A stretch of 64,000 nt of DNA from JAHJQZ01 sp963676075 (lineage in GTDB: Bacteria > Pseudomonadota > Alphaproteobacteria > Rhizobiales > Devosiaceae). Position 1 is the first letter of the stretch. Every line of letters starts with the position of its first letter. A program made the translations under genes and the position numbers. The DNA lies in contig CAXXNZ010000011.1 of NCBI GenBank assembly GCA_963676075.2, forward strand, positions 186,001 to 250,000. The letters are read 5' to 3'. The notes under the pieces are model-generated. The model was given only the letters and a program-made list of their open reading frames with translations, ran no database searches and was not told the origin of the DNA. Of the stretch, positions 45,066 to 53,966 are shown one piece after another.

Positions 45066-47492
45066 TCAGGCAGGCAGAACCATTGATTTGTGGGTTTTGA
45101 GCAGTTCGACGATCTGCGCATCCTGCACGTCAATATCCGCGATGCGGAATTCGGCCCGGTGCGCTCCGGGGCCGACGTCACGGCGTATGCCTTCTTCGTC
45201 CGACGCCGGTTCGACCGGCGTTCCGTCAAGCACGACGTCGCAATAGTCCTGTGCCAGGACGAGGCTGCCGCTGGCACCCTCCGGCACGATGAAGTCATAG
45301 GAAACTCTGTCGCCGTTGATCGACCAGCTTGCCGATATCGCACCGGCGACGGACTTGTGTTCGGCCGATACGTGCCCGAGCTTGGGCAGGATCGCGGGTT
45401 CGAAAATGACGTGGGCAAATCCCGGTTTTTCAACATCGGGCCTGAAGCCGGCGACGGATTCGAAAAGCCACTGACAGACCGCTCCATAGGCATAGTGGTT
45501 GTACGAGTTCATTTCCGGATCGAAGAACGTGCCGTCTTCCTGTATGGCGTCCCATCGCTCCCAGATCGTGGTGGCGCCGCGCTTGATCTGGTAGAGCCAG
45601 CCGGGCACACCTTCCTGCAGGAAGATCATCTCGGCCCAGTCGCGTTCACCGATCTTGATCAGCGCCGGCAGGAGCGCCGGCGTGCCGATGAACCCGGTGC
45701 CGATCTTGCCGTCACAGCGCTCAATGGCCGCCTTGAAATAGGTCTTGGCCGCTTCGAGTTTTTCCGGCGGGATGAGATCGTGGAGGATGGCGAGCGCATA
45801 GCTCGTCTGGTCGTCATAGGCGAGCCGTCCTGCCTCGGTGATGAATTCGCGCTGGAAGGCCTTGCGTACCTCGTTGGCGCGGGAACGCATGCGCGCCGCC
45901 AGTGTCCGGTCGCCGACGGCTTCTGCCGCCTTCGCCGTCAGATCCGATGCAATGTACAAGTAGATCGTCGCCGCGGCGTCATCGCCGATGGTCGGCAAGG
46001 GTTTGACGCTCGACCCCTTGGGCTGCAGCCAGTCACCGAAACTGAAGCCGGGACGCGACCAGTTACGCGGTGGATTGACAATCGGCCCGTCGCTGATGGA
46101 CCAAACGAAATCGACCCATTTTTCCATGGCGTCGACACTTTCGCGCAGGATGTCGACGTCGCCATAGTGAAGGTAGAGCGTCCAGGGGATGACGCAGATG
46201 GCATCGCCCCAGCCCGTGCTGCCATAGGCCATGCTGAAGGCACTGTTGTCCGGACGGACGCGGGTCGGATCGGGAGAGAAATGGGCGATCTCGCCGTTTT
46301 CCCGCTGGTCAGCCATCAGGTCGCGGACATATTTGACCAGGAACGCGTGACTGTCGTGCAGATAGCAGGCGGTGCCGGCGAACACCTGGGCGTCGCCTGT
46401 CCAACCAAGTCGTTCGTCGCGTTGCGGGCAATCTGTCGGCACATCGATGAAATTCGAACGCTGCGACCACACAGTGTTCTCGACCAGCCGATCAACCAGT
46501 TCATTGTCGCAGGTGAATTCGGCTGTCGGTTCCCTGACTGAACTGATCGGGACCGAAGCGATGGACAGGACCCGTGCCTCGCCCTCAATCCGCACGCGGG
46601 CATAACGGAATCCTTGGAAGGTGAAGTGCGGACGGTAATGCTCCTCGCCGTCTCCCTTGAGGACATATTCGATATGCGCTTTAGCGCTGCGGTAATTTGC
46701 ATTGGCCAGTTTGCGTTCGGCATCGAGGACTTCCGAATGCTCGACGATGACGCGCGCGCCGGCCTCACCCGTGACGGTGAAACTCACATAGCCGCCTGCG
46801 TTCTGACCGAAATCATGGATCGTTCCGCCCTCACCGTCTGACCAGGTCTCGATGGGATCGAAGGGCGCAAGTTCACGCACTTCCGGCGCTTCATGGGCAA
46901 TGAGAACGTCCTGATCGAACGGCAGCACGGAAACGGTCCCGTTTTCCACCAGTGCGTCTTCACGCGCATCGTAGATCTCGCCAAAATAGATGCCCGACTT
47001 CAGGATCGGCAGAAGTCCGCTCTTCCAGCTCGCATCGGTGGCAACGACAGGGCTTTTGCCCTCGCCGACAACGATCTCGGCAATTGCACCGACCTTGTCG
47101 CCCCAGCAATCGAAGATGGCATCTTGGGCCCACATCAACTGGGAGCGATACCAGCCGTCCGCAAGCCAGATCTCGATATGGTTGGTGCCCTGTTCCAGAA
47201 GATCGGTGACGTCATAGTTCTGGAAGGACAGGCGCTTGTCATAAGCGGTCCAGCCGGGTGTCAGCACATCCTCGCCGACGCGCGTGCCGTTGATGAAGCA
47301 GCGATAGAGCCCGAAGGCCGAAATGAAGAGCGTCGCGGCCGGTCCGGTTTCCGGATTTTCGAAGTCGGTGCTGACGAAAGATGCCCGCGTGCCCTGCCCT
47401 GCATCGACAGACGGATGAACCATTTGCGCCGTCCAGACCCGCTTGAGCCCATGCGCATGACCACTGGGCCTGGCGGCCATTACCTGGTTCAC
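45066..47492 (-). CDS. Alpha-L-rhamnosidase, GH78
   Basis: An 808-residue enzyme that removes terminal alpha-L-rhamnose from glycosides or oligosaccharides. The N-terminal beta domains hold LFISAFGLYRCFINGTRVGE and DVLTPGWTAYDKRL, typical of Bac_rhamnosid_N. The catalytic (alpha/alpha)6 barrel carries DCPQRDERLGWTGDAQVF with the acidic residues of GH78, and GSTGWGDAICVIPW. There is no signal peptide, so hydrolysis is probably cytoplasmic after uptake by the adjoining ABC importer. The start is GTG 47492, supported by AGGGAGGA upstream; ATG 47480 is possible. First gene of its operon, divergent from the lacI gene. Confidence 0.9.
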   Translation of the reverse strand: MNQVMAARPSGHAHGLKRVWTAQMVHPSVDAGQGTRASFVSTDFENPETGPAATLFISAFGLYRCFINGTRVGEDVLTPGWTAYDKRLSFQNYDVTDLLEQGTNHIEIWLADGWYRSQLMWAQDAIFDCWGDKVGAIAEIVVGEGKSPVVATDASWKSGLLPILKSGIYFGEIYDAREDALVENGTVSVLPFDQDVLIAHEAPEVRELAPFDPIETWSDGEGGTIHDFGQNAGGYVSFTVTGEAGARVIVEHSEVLDAERKLANANYRSAKAHIEYVLKGDGEEHYRPHFTFQGFRYARVRIEGEARVLSIASVPISSVREPTAEFTCDNELVDRLVENTVWSQRSNFIDVPTDCPQRDERLGWTGDAQVFAGTACYLHDSHAFLVKYVRDLMADQRENGEIAHFSPDPTRVRPDNSAFSMAYGSTGWGDAICVIPWTLYLHYGDVDILRESVDAMEKWVDFVWSISDGPIVNPPRNWSRPGFSFGDWLQPKGSSVKPLPTIGDDAAATIYLYIASDLTAKAAEAVGDRTLAARMRSRANEVRKAFQREFITEAGRLAYDDQTSYALAILHDLIPPEKLEAAKTYFKAAIERCDGKIGTGFIGTPALLPALIKIGERDWAEMIFLQEGVPGWLYQIKRGATTIWERWDAIQEDGTFFDPEMNSYNHYAYGAVCQWLFESVAGFRPDVEKPGFAHVIFEPAILPKLGHVSAEHKSVAGAISASWSINGDRVSYDFIVPEGASGSLVLAQDYCDVVLDGTPVEPASDEEGIRRDVGPGAHRAEFRIADIDVQDAQIVELLKTHKSMVLPA

Positions 47493-47525
47493 ATTTTCCT
47501 CCCTGTCGCCTTTAAGGCGTTTCTT

Positions 47526-47553
47526 GTGTATCGTTCTACGTATACCGTTCTAC
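47526..47553. promoter_or_regulatory. Tandem LacI-type operator candidates
   Basis: Two adjacent 14-bp units, GTGTATCGTTCTAC (47526-47539) and GTATACCGTTCTAC (47540-47553), are alike at 12 of 14 positions. Each is an imperfect palindrome around a central CG, as LacI-family sites are. They lie between the divergent rhamnosidase and lacI genes, close to the rhamnosidase start. Confidence 0.5.
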
Positions 47554-47645
47554 AAATTGCAGCGAAGCGCAAGGGGATGCGGATCAAATTTTGGGATTGC
47601 GGAATACCAAGTGTATAAACCAACAGCAGAACAGGGATTGACGCT

Positions 47646-48704
47646 GTGACGACAGGGCAAAAAAACAGCGGAAAAACAACGGTTTATCCGGGGCGCGCGA
47701 CCATCCGTAATGTCGCCGAAGATGCCGGCGTTTCCGTGTCCGCGGTCTCCAAAGTCCTGCGCGATGCGTATGGCGTCAGCGATGCACTACGCAAGCAGGT
47801 CGAGGCATCGATCGAAAAACTGGGCTATCGCCCCAACGCCTCGGCGCGCGGCATGCGCGGCCAGAGTTACACGCTCGGCGTCCTGCTGCCGGACCTGCGC
47901 AACCCCTTCTTTCCCGAAATCATGGCCGGCGTGAATTCCGCCCTGGAGCGCACCCAGTATCAACCGCTCCTCGGCGTCAGCCAGAGCGCAATCTCAATCG
48001 AATTGGCACTGATAGAATCGATGATCGACCGGCAAATGGATGCGTTGATCCTGATCGCCCCGCGCCTGTCGACAACCGAAGTCGAAAAGCTCGGCAAGCG
48101 CATGCCCACAGTCGTCCTCGGTCTGCACAATCCCGAAAACACCAGCTACGACACCGTCAACAACGATGACGTCGCTGGCGCGGAATTTGTGGTCAATCAT
48201 CTGGTTGATCAGGGCTACCGCGACATTACCATGTTCAGCCTCGAACTCAGTCCTGCCGAGGACAGTCCGGTGTCGGTTCAGCGCGAAATCGGCTATGAGC
48301 GCGCCATGCATGCGCACGGCCTCGATAAGCAGACCCGTATTCTGCGCAGAGAACAAACCATGCGCGAAGTCCAGACAGCGGTGCGGCAGCTGCTGGAAAG
48401 CCGCGACCGGCCCGAAGCGCTGTTCTGCTGGTCCGACAAGATCGCGTTTGAGGTCATCAGCATTGCGACCGAGATGGGCCTTTCCGTGCCTGGAGACCTT
48501 GCCGTTGTCGGCTATGACAATTCCCTGTTCTGCGATCTGGCGCAGAACGCGCTGACCAGTGTCGACCAGTTCGGGCAGGTACTGGGTATTCAGGCGGCCC
48601 GGCTTGCGCTCGAACGCATCAAGGGACGCACCGAGGCCGAGCATTTCCTCGTGCAGCCGCGCATTGTCATCCGCAACAGCAGCAGAGCTCGCGCCTCCCG
48701 CTGA
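47646..48704 (+). CDS. LacI-family regulator of the rhamnoside locus
   Basis: A 352-residue regulator. The helix-turn-helix and hinge are clear: ATIRNVAEDAGVSVSAVSKV, then YRPNASARGMRGQ. The rest is a periplasmic-binding-protein-like ligand domain (LGVLLPDLRNPFFPEIMAGV and DLAVVGYDNSLFCDLAQ). The start is GTG 47646. It is divergent from the GH78 operon and very likely represses it through the tandem sites at 47526-47553. The effector is probably rhamnose or a derivative, which is inferred. Confidence 0.9.
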   Translation: MTTGQKNSGKTTVYPGRATIRNVAEDAGVSVSAVSKVLRDAYGVSDALRKQVEASIEKLGYRPNASARGMRGQSYTLGVLLPDLRNPFFPEIMAGVNSALERTQYQPLLGVSQSAISIELALIESMIDRQMDALILIAPRLSTTEVEKLGKRMPTVVLGLHNPENTSYDTVNNDDVAGAEFVVNHLVDQGYRDITMFSLELSPAEDSPVSVQREIGYERAMHAHGLDKQTRILRREQTMREVQTAVRQLLESRDRPEALFCWSDKIAFEVISIATEMGLSVPGDLAVVGYDNSLFCDLAQNALTSVDQFGQVLGIQAARLALERIKGRTEAEHFLVQPRIVIRNSSRARASR

Positions 48705-48944
48705 TCATAGAAAATCGGGCAAGCCGCAGGCCAGGCCGATCGGGCTGTCCCTCGAAACGGGATCTTGCCGGCTATCGCATCAATGATCGCCTTCTGCATT
48801 TCTGGGACGATCGCATAGGCGTTGACATGAGCCGGCGGGCGACAGGTCGAGCAAGGTGAACCGGACGAAGCCGCAACAGCACTGCATGACCTGGTTCTTC
48901 GTACAATCGAGTGGTGCCCGCGACAGAGTGTCCCTTCTCCGGAT

Positions 48945-49685
48945 TCAGATTTCCAACCGGTTCCATCTGTGCACCAACAGCGCGCCAAACAGAGCCGCGA
49001 GCAGCACAACGTCTGAAAGCTGGATGGCCAAGGCCAGCGTATCGACCTTGCCGGCACTGGCCGCCCAAAGTCCGGGTGCAGCATAAGGTACCCAGCCGCC
49101 CAACCCGGTTCCGCTGAGCAGCGAGGTCAGGATGACGACGCCCAGCATCAGGCCAAACGGGGCCAGATAATCGCGCGACAGCGTGGCGACAAGGCCAAAG
49201 GGAATCGTCAGCAAAGCAGTCAGCACGCTTATCGAAACAAAGCGGCACAACGCCTCGATTGCTGCGCCATCGAACGGGCCAAGACTGAGAAAGAGCCCGA
49301 CGACACTCACCACCATTCCGAGCGCGAGTGTCGTGGCGCAGGCCCACAGCACGAAAAGCGCGAGCTTGGAGAGCGCAAGTTTCGCTCGAGGCACGGGCAG
49401 TCCGAACAGGCCGGTAATCGTTCCATCGGTGAACTCGCGTCCGAACAGCCAGACGATGACGAGGCCGAAGCCGAACAGGCCTCCGGTCGCCACCGTCCCC
49501 GCCGTCATGTCGAAATAGGTCGACCAGTTCACCGCGCCGAGAGCGGAGGCCTCGCCTTCGCTCGCCGAGGATACGGGGCTCACGATGGCGGCCACGAAGA
49601 TGATGCCGATGGTGGCGAGGCGCGGCAGCAGCGCGTTGCTGAACTTCATCCATTCGGTGGCCAGCGCGATTGAAAAAGCGTTCAT
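48945..49685 (-). CDS. ABC-2 type exporter permease
   Basis: A 246-residue membrane protein from ATG 49685, the start that lies one base after the ATPase stop (a longer in-frame start would sit inside the ATPase gene). It has six hydrophobic helices with the motif IVWLFGREFTDGTITGLFGLP (EFxxGT), typical of ABC-2 permeases of the drug or bacitracin exporter kind. It forms a transporter with the ATPase encoded upstream. No substrate can be named. The divergent TetR gene suggests induction by a toxic compound. Confidence 0.82.
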   Translation of the reverse strand: MNAFSIALATEWMKFSNALLPRLATIGIIFVAAIVSPVSSASEGEASALGAVNWSTYFDMTAGTVATGGLFGFGLVIVWLFGREFTDGTITGLFGLPVPRAKLALSKLALFVLWACATTLALGMVVSVVGLFLSLGPFDGAAIEALCRFVSISVLTALLTIPFGLVATLSRDYLAPFGLMLGVVILTSLLSGTGLGGWVPYAAPGLWAASAGKVDTLALAIQLSDVVLLAALFGALLVHRWNRLEI

Positions 49686-49686
49686 C

Positions 49687-50407
49687 TTATGCGGCCTCCG
49701 CATGGGCTTGGATGATGGTGAAGAAGGCCTGCTCGATTTCCGGCTGGCCGGGTTGAAGCGTGCCGACAATCTGCCCGCCATTGATCACGGTGATCCTGTG
49801 GGCGATGCGGGCGACCTCGTCCAGATGATGGCTCGACACCAGCACCGCCGCGCCAGCCGACACACGCTCGAGCAGCACCTTGCGCAGCAGGATGATGCCC
49901 GAGGGATCGAGCGCATTGGTGGGCTCGTCTAGGATCACCAGATCGGGATCGTGCTGCAACGCCGCTGCAAGCCCTACCCTTTGCCGGTTGCCCAGCGACA
50001 GCTCCCGGGTGCGGGCGCTCCGCAAACCTGCCGAGATTGAGCTTTTCGATGATGGAGGTGCCCGCCATCTGAGCCCGCTCGGGCGTCAGCCCTCGCAGCC
50101 GCGCCGAGAGCGTCAGGTTTTGCCGCACCGACAATTCCGGATAGGCGAGCGGATATTCGATGAGATGGCCAACCCCGGCCCAGCGTTTGGGCGTCACCGC
50201 CGCGAAAGGAACACCATCCACGGCGATTGCCCCGCCATCGGGCGTCTTCATGCCCAGCATCATGCGCATTAAAGTGGATTTGCCGGCGCCGTTGAGACCG
50301 ACAAGGGCATGGATCTCGCCAGGTTCAAGCGTCAGATCGACATCGCGAACGCCGTCGCCGGACGCAAAGAGCTTTGTCACCGCCTTGAGTTCGAGCCGAC
50401 TGGTCAT
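49687..50407 (-). pseudogene. ABC exporter ATPase, frameshifted
   Basis: An ABC ATPase of about 239 residues when repaired, starting MTSRLELKAVTKLFASGDG at 50407. Walker A ALVGLNGAGKST is in the first frame. After LNLGRFAER the first frame goes astray, while RTRELSLGNRQRVGLAAALQ (signature LSLGNRQRV), Walker B LVILDEPTNALDP and H-loop SSHHLDEV are in a second frame that ends at 49687. Removing one G from the run at 50013-50015 joins them (FAERRTRELSLGN). Either the exporter is inactive or the extra base is a sequence error. Confidence 0.8.
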
Positions 50408-50567
50408 TGGAGACGTATCCTGTTGCTGAGAGGGGTCATGAAAGGTCGAAACTGGCGCGGCATGCATCCGGGACGCGGCGTTGCGCTCTGGCAATGCAGC
50501 GCCGGACTGCAAAGCGTGCTGGCACGGACGGGTTCCAGCAGCAGACCAGGCCTGGAGATAATGGGTT

Positions 50568-50651
50568 TTGACATGACGAACCGCGCCGTTAAGATGCAAA
50601 GATGCATCTAGTGAACGCCGAGTCATGTTACAAGATGCAAAGCCGCATCTT
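50568..50651 (+). promoter_or_regulatory. tetR promoter with two matching operators
   Basis: TTGACA (50568-50573) and TAAGAT (50590-50595), 16 bases apart. Two palindromes with the same half-site follow: AGATGC...GCATCT (50592-50609) over the -10, and AAGATGC...GCATCTT (50632-50651) just before the tetR ribosome site. Both have a 6-base centre, and they lie 41 bases apart centre to centre, about four helix turns. They probably bind the TetR protein and control the divergent exporter as well. Confidence 0.6.
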
Positions 50652-50668
50652 ATGGAGAAATAATCGCG

Positions 50669-51247
50669 ATGCCTGAACGTCGCCGAGGGCCTGCCCTCGA
50701 AAAGGCCATCCTCGAAGCTGCAGAGGCCGAATTCGAGGAACGTGGCTATGTCGGATTGACCTTGGAGGCGGTGGCAGCCCGTGCCGGCACCAGTCGCCCC
50801 GTGCTGGCTCGGCGCTGGCCGACACGCGCAGCGCTCGCCATTGCAGCGATCCGGCTACAGATGAGCCGGCATCCGATGGAGGTCGAGGACAGGGACAGTT
50901 TGCGCACCGAGCTGCTGGAGCACCTCGAACGCGCTGCGGGACGTGCCCGAGCGACAGCAGCCATCTTCACACTGTTCGCCACCGAGTACTTCGGAGAAAC
51001 AAATTCCTCTCCACAAGATCTGCGCGATGCACTCACGGTGGGAGAGGTCGATACGCTGTCCGACATTCTGGACCGCGCCGTGGCTCGCGGCGAGATCGAT
51101 GCCGAAAAGCTCGCCCCACCCGTTCCGACACTTCTCAACGATCTCTTCCGCAGTCACGTCATCATGACGTTTTCTCCGCCATCATCCGAGCTGCGCGAGG
51201 CGTGGGTGGACAGGATCTTTCTGCCTCTGGTCAGCAAGACCGGATAA
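50669..51247 (+). CDS. TetR-family regulator
   Basis: A 192-residue regulator. The helix-turn-helix reads ILEAAEAEFEERGYVGLTLE and VAARAGTSRPVLARRWPTRA; the C-terminal domain is of the AcrR/TetR_C kind with FATEYFGETNSS. ATG 50669 follows GGAGAA. It is divergent from the ABC exporter genes, and twin palindromes with AAGATGC half-sites sit in its promoter, so autoregulation and repression of the exporter are likely. The ligand is unknown, probably the exported compound. Confidence 0.88.
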   Translation: MPERRRGPALEKAILEAAEAEFEERGYVGLTLEAVAARAGTSRPVLARRWPTRAALAIAAIRLQMSRHPMEVEDRDSLRTELLEHLERAAGRARATAAIFTLFATEYFGETNSSPQDLRDALTVGEVDTLSDILDRAVARGEIDAEKLAPPVPTLLNDLFRSHVIMTFSPPSSELREAWVDRIFLPLVSKTG

Positions 51248-51358
51248 GGCTCAGTGGGAGCTGCGGATTGAGACCTTCGAGCTGAGCGGCAGAGTGCGTC
51301 TCTACCTCACCGGCAGGAATGCGCACCTGTTCGACTTCGCGTCACGCCTCCGCCACAC

Positions 51359-52297
51359 CTATGTGCCGCTCGGCACGAGCATACTCACGGCGCCGTTCCG
51401 CCCAAACGAACGTGCGTGATGGCGAGGCGTGTTGCCGGTCACGCGTTTGAAGGCCGTCCTGAAGGCGCTTTCCGATTCATAGCCGAGCGATTGGGCAATC
51501 GTGCCAATCGGTTCACCGTGCTCCAGACCGCGTCCGGCGAGGTGCATTCGCCAGTGCGTGAGATACTCGATCGGGCTTTCACCAACCAGCTGCCGAAACT
51601 GCGCCGCAAAACTGGCGCGCGACATGCCGGCTTCCGCGGCGAGCGCTTCCACCGTCCAGCGCCGCGACGGTTCCCGATGGATTGCTTTGATGGTTGCTCC
51701 AATCCGTTGATCGGACAGCGCGAACAGCCAGCCGATCCCCTTGTTCTCATTGAGATAGAGGCGTAGCGCCTGGATGAAGATCATGGTGGCGAGTTGCTGG
51801 GCAATGAGAATACCGCCCGGCTTGAGATCGGTCAGTTCCTGCCGCATCCGCTCGAAGGCCCAGAGCAGCGTTTCGCCATCCGCCTCGCCGCGCACATGGA
51901 CGATTGGCGGCAGCATGCCGAGCAAAATCTCCGCCTGTGGCCCGGCCAACGCAAAATGGCCGCCGAGCACCGTCACATCGGAGCCTTCGTTGAGCTTCAC
52001 CAACGCACCTTCTTCGGTGCCGAGAAAGTGGCGACGCCAATCGTCCGGCGGCAGGCTCAGATCGCTGGCGATCCGAAACGGCCGGCCGCGCGGCAGCATG
52101 AAGCAATCGCCCTGTTGCAGAAACACAGGCTCGCCCACGCCCTCCACCGCAATCCAGCAGGCGCCGGCGGTCACGGCGTAGCACTTGATGGCGTCGTAGG
52201 CATCAAAGCCGAGGGACCAGTTTCCGCCCGCTTCGAAACCGCCCACCAGATAGCTGCGCAGTCTGAGGAACGAGATAACGTCGGATAACGGGTCCAT
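51359..52297 (-). CDS. AraC-family regulator with cupin sensor domain
   Basis: A 312-residue regulator. The N-terminal cupin domain (LQQGDCFMLPRGRPFRIASD) would bind the effector. The C-terminal region has two helix-turn-helix units: WTVEALAAEAGMSRASFAAQ and IGTIAQSLGYESESAFRTAF, then the family end RVTGNTPRHHAR. It is divergent from the small membrane protein and the quinone-oxidoreductase-like gene, which are its likely targets; in related loci such regulators control nearby oxidoreductases. I found no clear operator in the 112-bp gap. Confidence 0.88.
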   Translation of the reverse strand: MDPLSDVISFLRLRSYLVGGFEAGGNWSLGFDAYDAIKCYAVTAGACWIAVEGVGEPVFLQQGDCFMLPRGRPFRIASDLSLPPDDWRRHFLGTEEGALVKLNEGSDVTVLGGHFALAGPQAEILLGMLPPIVHVRGEADGETLLWAFERMRQELTDLKPGGILIAQQLATMIFIQALRLYLNENKGIGWLFALSDQRIGATIKAIHREPSRRWTVEALAAEAGMSRASFAAQFRQLVGESPIEYLTHWRMHLAGRGLEHGEPIGTIAQSLGYESESAFRTAFKRVTGNTPRHHARSFGRNGAVSMLVPSGT

Positions 52298-52409
52298 TCT
52301 AGATGATCTCCAACAAAAACCGGATTATGGCGCATAGTCCGTCTAATGTCGACGGCATATAACTCGATGCTCCCGCTATCCAGAAACCATTTGATCAGGG
52401 AGTTTGGCT

Positions 52410-52778
52410 TTGACCTTCGAGATATTGGCACTCGTCATGACGCTCGCGTGTATCGTTCTCGGTGCCCGCTTCATCTTCTTCGGTGGCGGCGTGCTCAAGG
52501 AATGGGGGCTCGAGATCACGACCGGAGCGCTCATCCTGTTTCGCCGGATGGGCCTGATGTATCTCGGCCTCGCCGTGATGTTTTTCCTCGGGCGAACAGC
52601 CGGTCCCTCGGACATCCGCTCGGCGGTGTGCCTTGTCTTGGGCGCAACGGCCATATTGCTGGCAGGCCTTGGTCTCTACGAGTTCCTGGCGCGGCGCGCT
52701 CGTGCTGGTATCTTACGTTCGGCCGCTGCGGAGGCGGTGCTTGGGGCAGTCTTTATCTGGGCCTGGTGGGTCGGGTGA
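52410..52778 (+). CDS. Small membrane protein of unknown function
   Basis: About 122 residues with four hydrophobic helices: LALVMTLACIVLGARFIFFG, TGALILFRRMGLMYLGLAVM, SAVCLVLGATAILLAGLGLY and a last one ending VFIWAWWVG. I do not know the family beyond its resemblance to small uncharacterised four-helix proteins. I chose TTG 52410, seven bases after AGGGAG (52397-52402); an in-frame TTG at 52404 is too close to that site, and ATG 52437 would cut into helix 1. It lies between the araC gene and the MDR oxidoreductase gene and is probably cotranscribed with the latter. Confidence 0.65.
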   Translation: MTFEILALVMTLACIVLGARFIFFGGGVLKEWGLEITTGALILFRRMGLMYLGLAVMFFLGRTAGPSDIRSAVCLVLGATAILLAGLGLYEFLARRARAGILRSAAAEAVLGAVFIWAWWVG

Positions 52779-52842
52779 TGGACGCAGTCAGTTTTCCGCT
52801 GCCCACTCATTTTGAAGCCGAACACATCGGGAAGAACCGCCC

Positions 52843-53778
52843 ATGAAGCGCATCCAATATCTCAAATATGGCAGCCCCGACGAATTGCAGCTTGCCGATG
52901 TGGACCAGCCGAAGCCCGGGCGCGGGCAAATTCTGGTTCACGTCAGGGCCGCATCGGTCAACCCGATGGACTGGAAGATTCGGCGTGGTGAAATGAAAAT
53001 GATGACCGGTTCACGCTTTCCGCGCGGCCTGGGCCATGACTTCGCTGGCGTTGTCGAAGCCGTCGGGTCGGATGTCGATCAATTCAAGCCGGGAGATGAG
53101 GTCTTCGGCGTCGCTTCAATCCAGAAAGCCGGCGCTTTTGCCGAATATGTCGTTGTAGATTGCAAGAGCGTTGGCAGAAAGCCGGCCAATGTTTCTTTCG
53201 AGCAGGCGGCGACCCTGACTGTTGTCGGTTCGACAGCATGGATCGGACTTGTCGCAAAGGCGAAGCTGAAAGCCGGCCAATCCGTCCTTGTCACCGGGTG
53301 TCTGGGTGGAGTGGGCCGCTCGGCGGTCCAGATCGCACGCATGCAAGGTGCAACGGTGGTTGGCAGTTGCAGCGCGACGGGACGTGAAGAGGCACGGTCG
53401 CTGGGTGTGAGCGAGGCTGTCGACTATCGTGCCTTCGACAGTGCTTCGTATCTCCATCGGTTCGATGTCATTTTCGATACCGCTGGAGCGCTATCACTGA
53501 ACCAGTGTGGAGCGATGCTCAAGAAGGGTGGCATGTCTCTGCACATCGTACCCACGCCCGTCAAGATGATCGGTTGTTTGCTTCCATCGCGCCATCACCT
53601 CGTGTTCGGCAATCCGACCCCGGAAAGTTTCGCGGGCATCGCCAAGGCGGCCGAGCAAGGCACGCTCGCACCTGTTATCGGCCGCACCGTGCCGCTGTCG
53701 GAGGCGATCCCGGCCATCGTCGAGCTCGAAAAAACGGGACTCCCCAAGGGAAAGCTGGTCATCGCGCCCATGCAATAA
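52843..53778 (+). CDS. Quinone-oxidoreductase-like MDR enzyme
   Basis: A 311-residue NAD(P)H-dependent medium-chain dehydrogenase/reductase. The N-terminal GroES-like domain has RAASVNPMDWKIRRGEMK and LGHDFAGVVEAVGSDVDQFK. There are no structural or catalytic zinc Cys/His clusters, so it belongs to the zinc-free quinone reductase branch. The Rossmann motif is VLVTGCLGGVGRSAVQIA. It would reduce a quinone or an activated alkene. It is divergent from the AraC-type gene, which probably controls it. Confidence 0.87.
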   Translation: MKRIQYLKYGSPDELQLADVDQPKPGRGQILVHVRAASVNPMDWKIRRGEMKMMTGSRFPRGLGHDFAGVVEAVGSDVDQFKPGDEVFGVASIQKAGAFAEYVVVDCKSVGRKPANVSFEQAATLTVVGSTAWIGLVAKAKLKAGQSVLVTGCLGGVGRSAVQIARMQGATVVGSCSATGREEARSLGVSEAVDYRAFDSASYLHRFDVIFDTAGALSLNQCGAMLKKGGMSLHIVPTPVKMIGCLLPSRHHLVFGNPTPESFAGIAKAAEQGTLAPVIGRTVPLSEAIPAIVELEKTGLPKGKLVIAPMQ

Positions 53779-53966
53779 AACCGACCAGACCTTGCATCCC
53801 CTGATCGTCGCGCCAAGCGAAGACCAAAGCCGAACATATGACCCGTGGAGTTGCGTAAGTTGCGCTTGGCGATGGCAGATCGCAGCGCCCCAAAATCGAG
53901 GTAAGCGGCATCGGCTGCGGATGGAACCGGTGACCTGATCCCCTCTGGTGTCGGTGAAAGGTTGTC

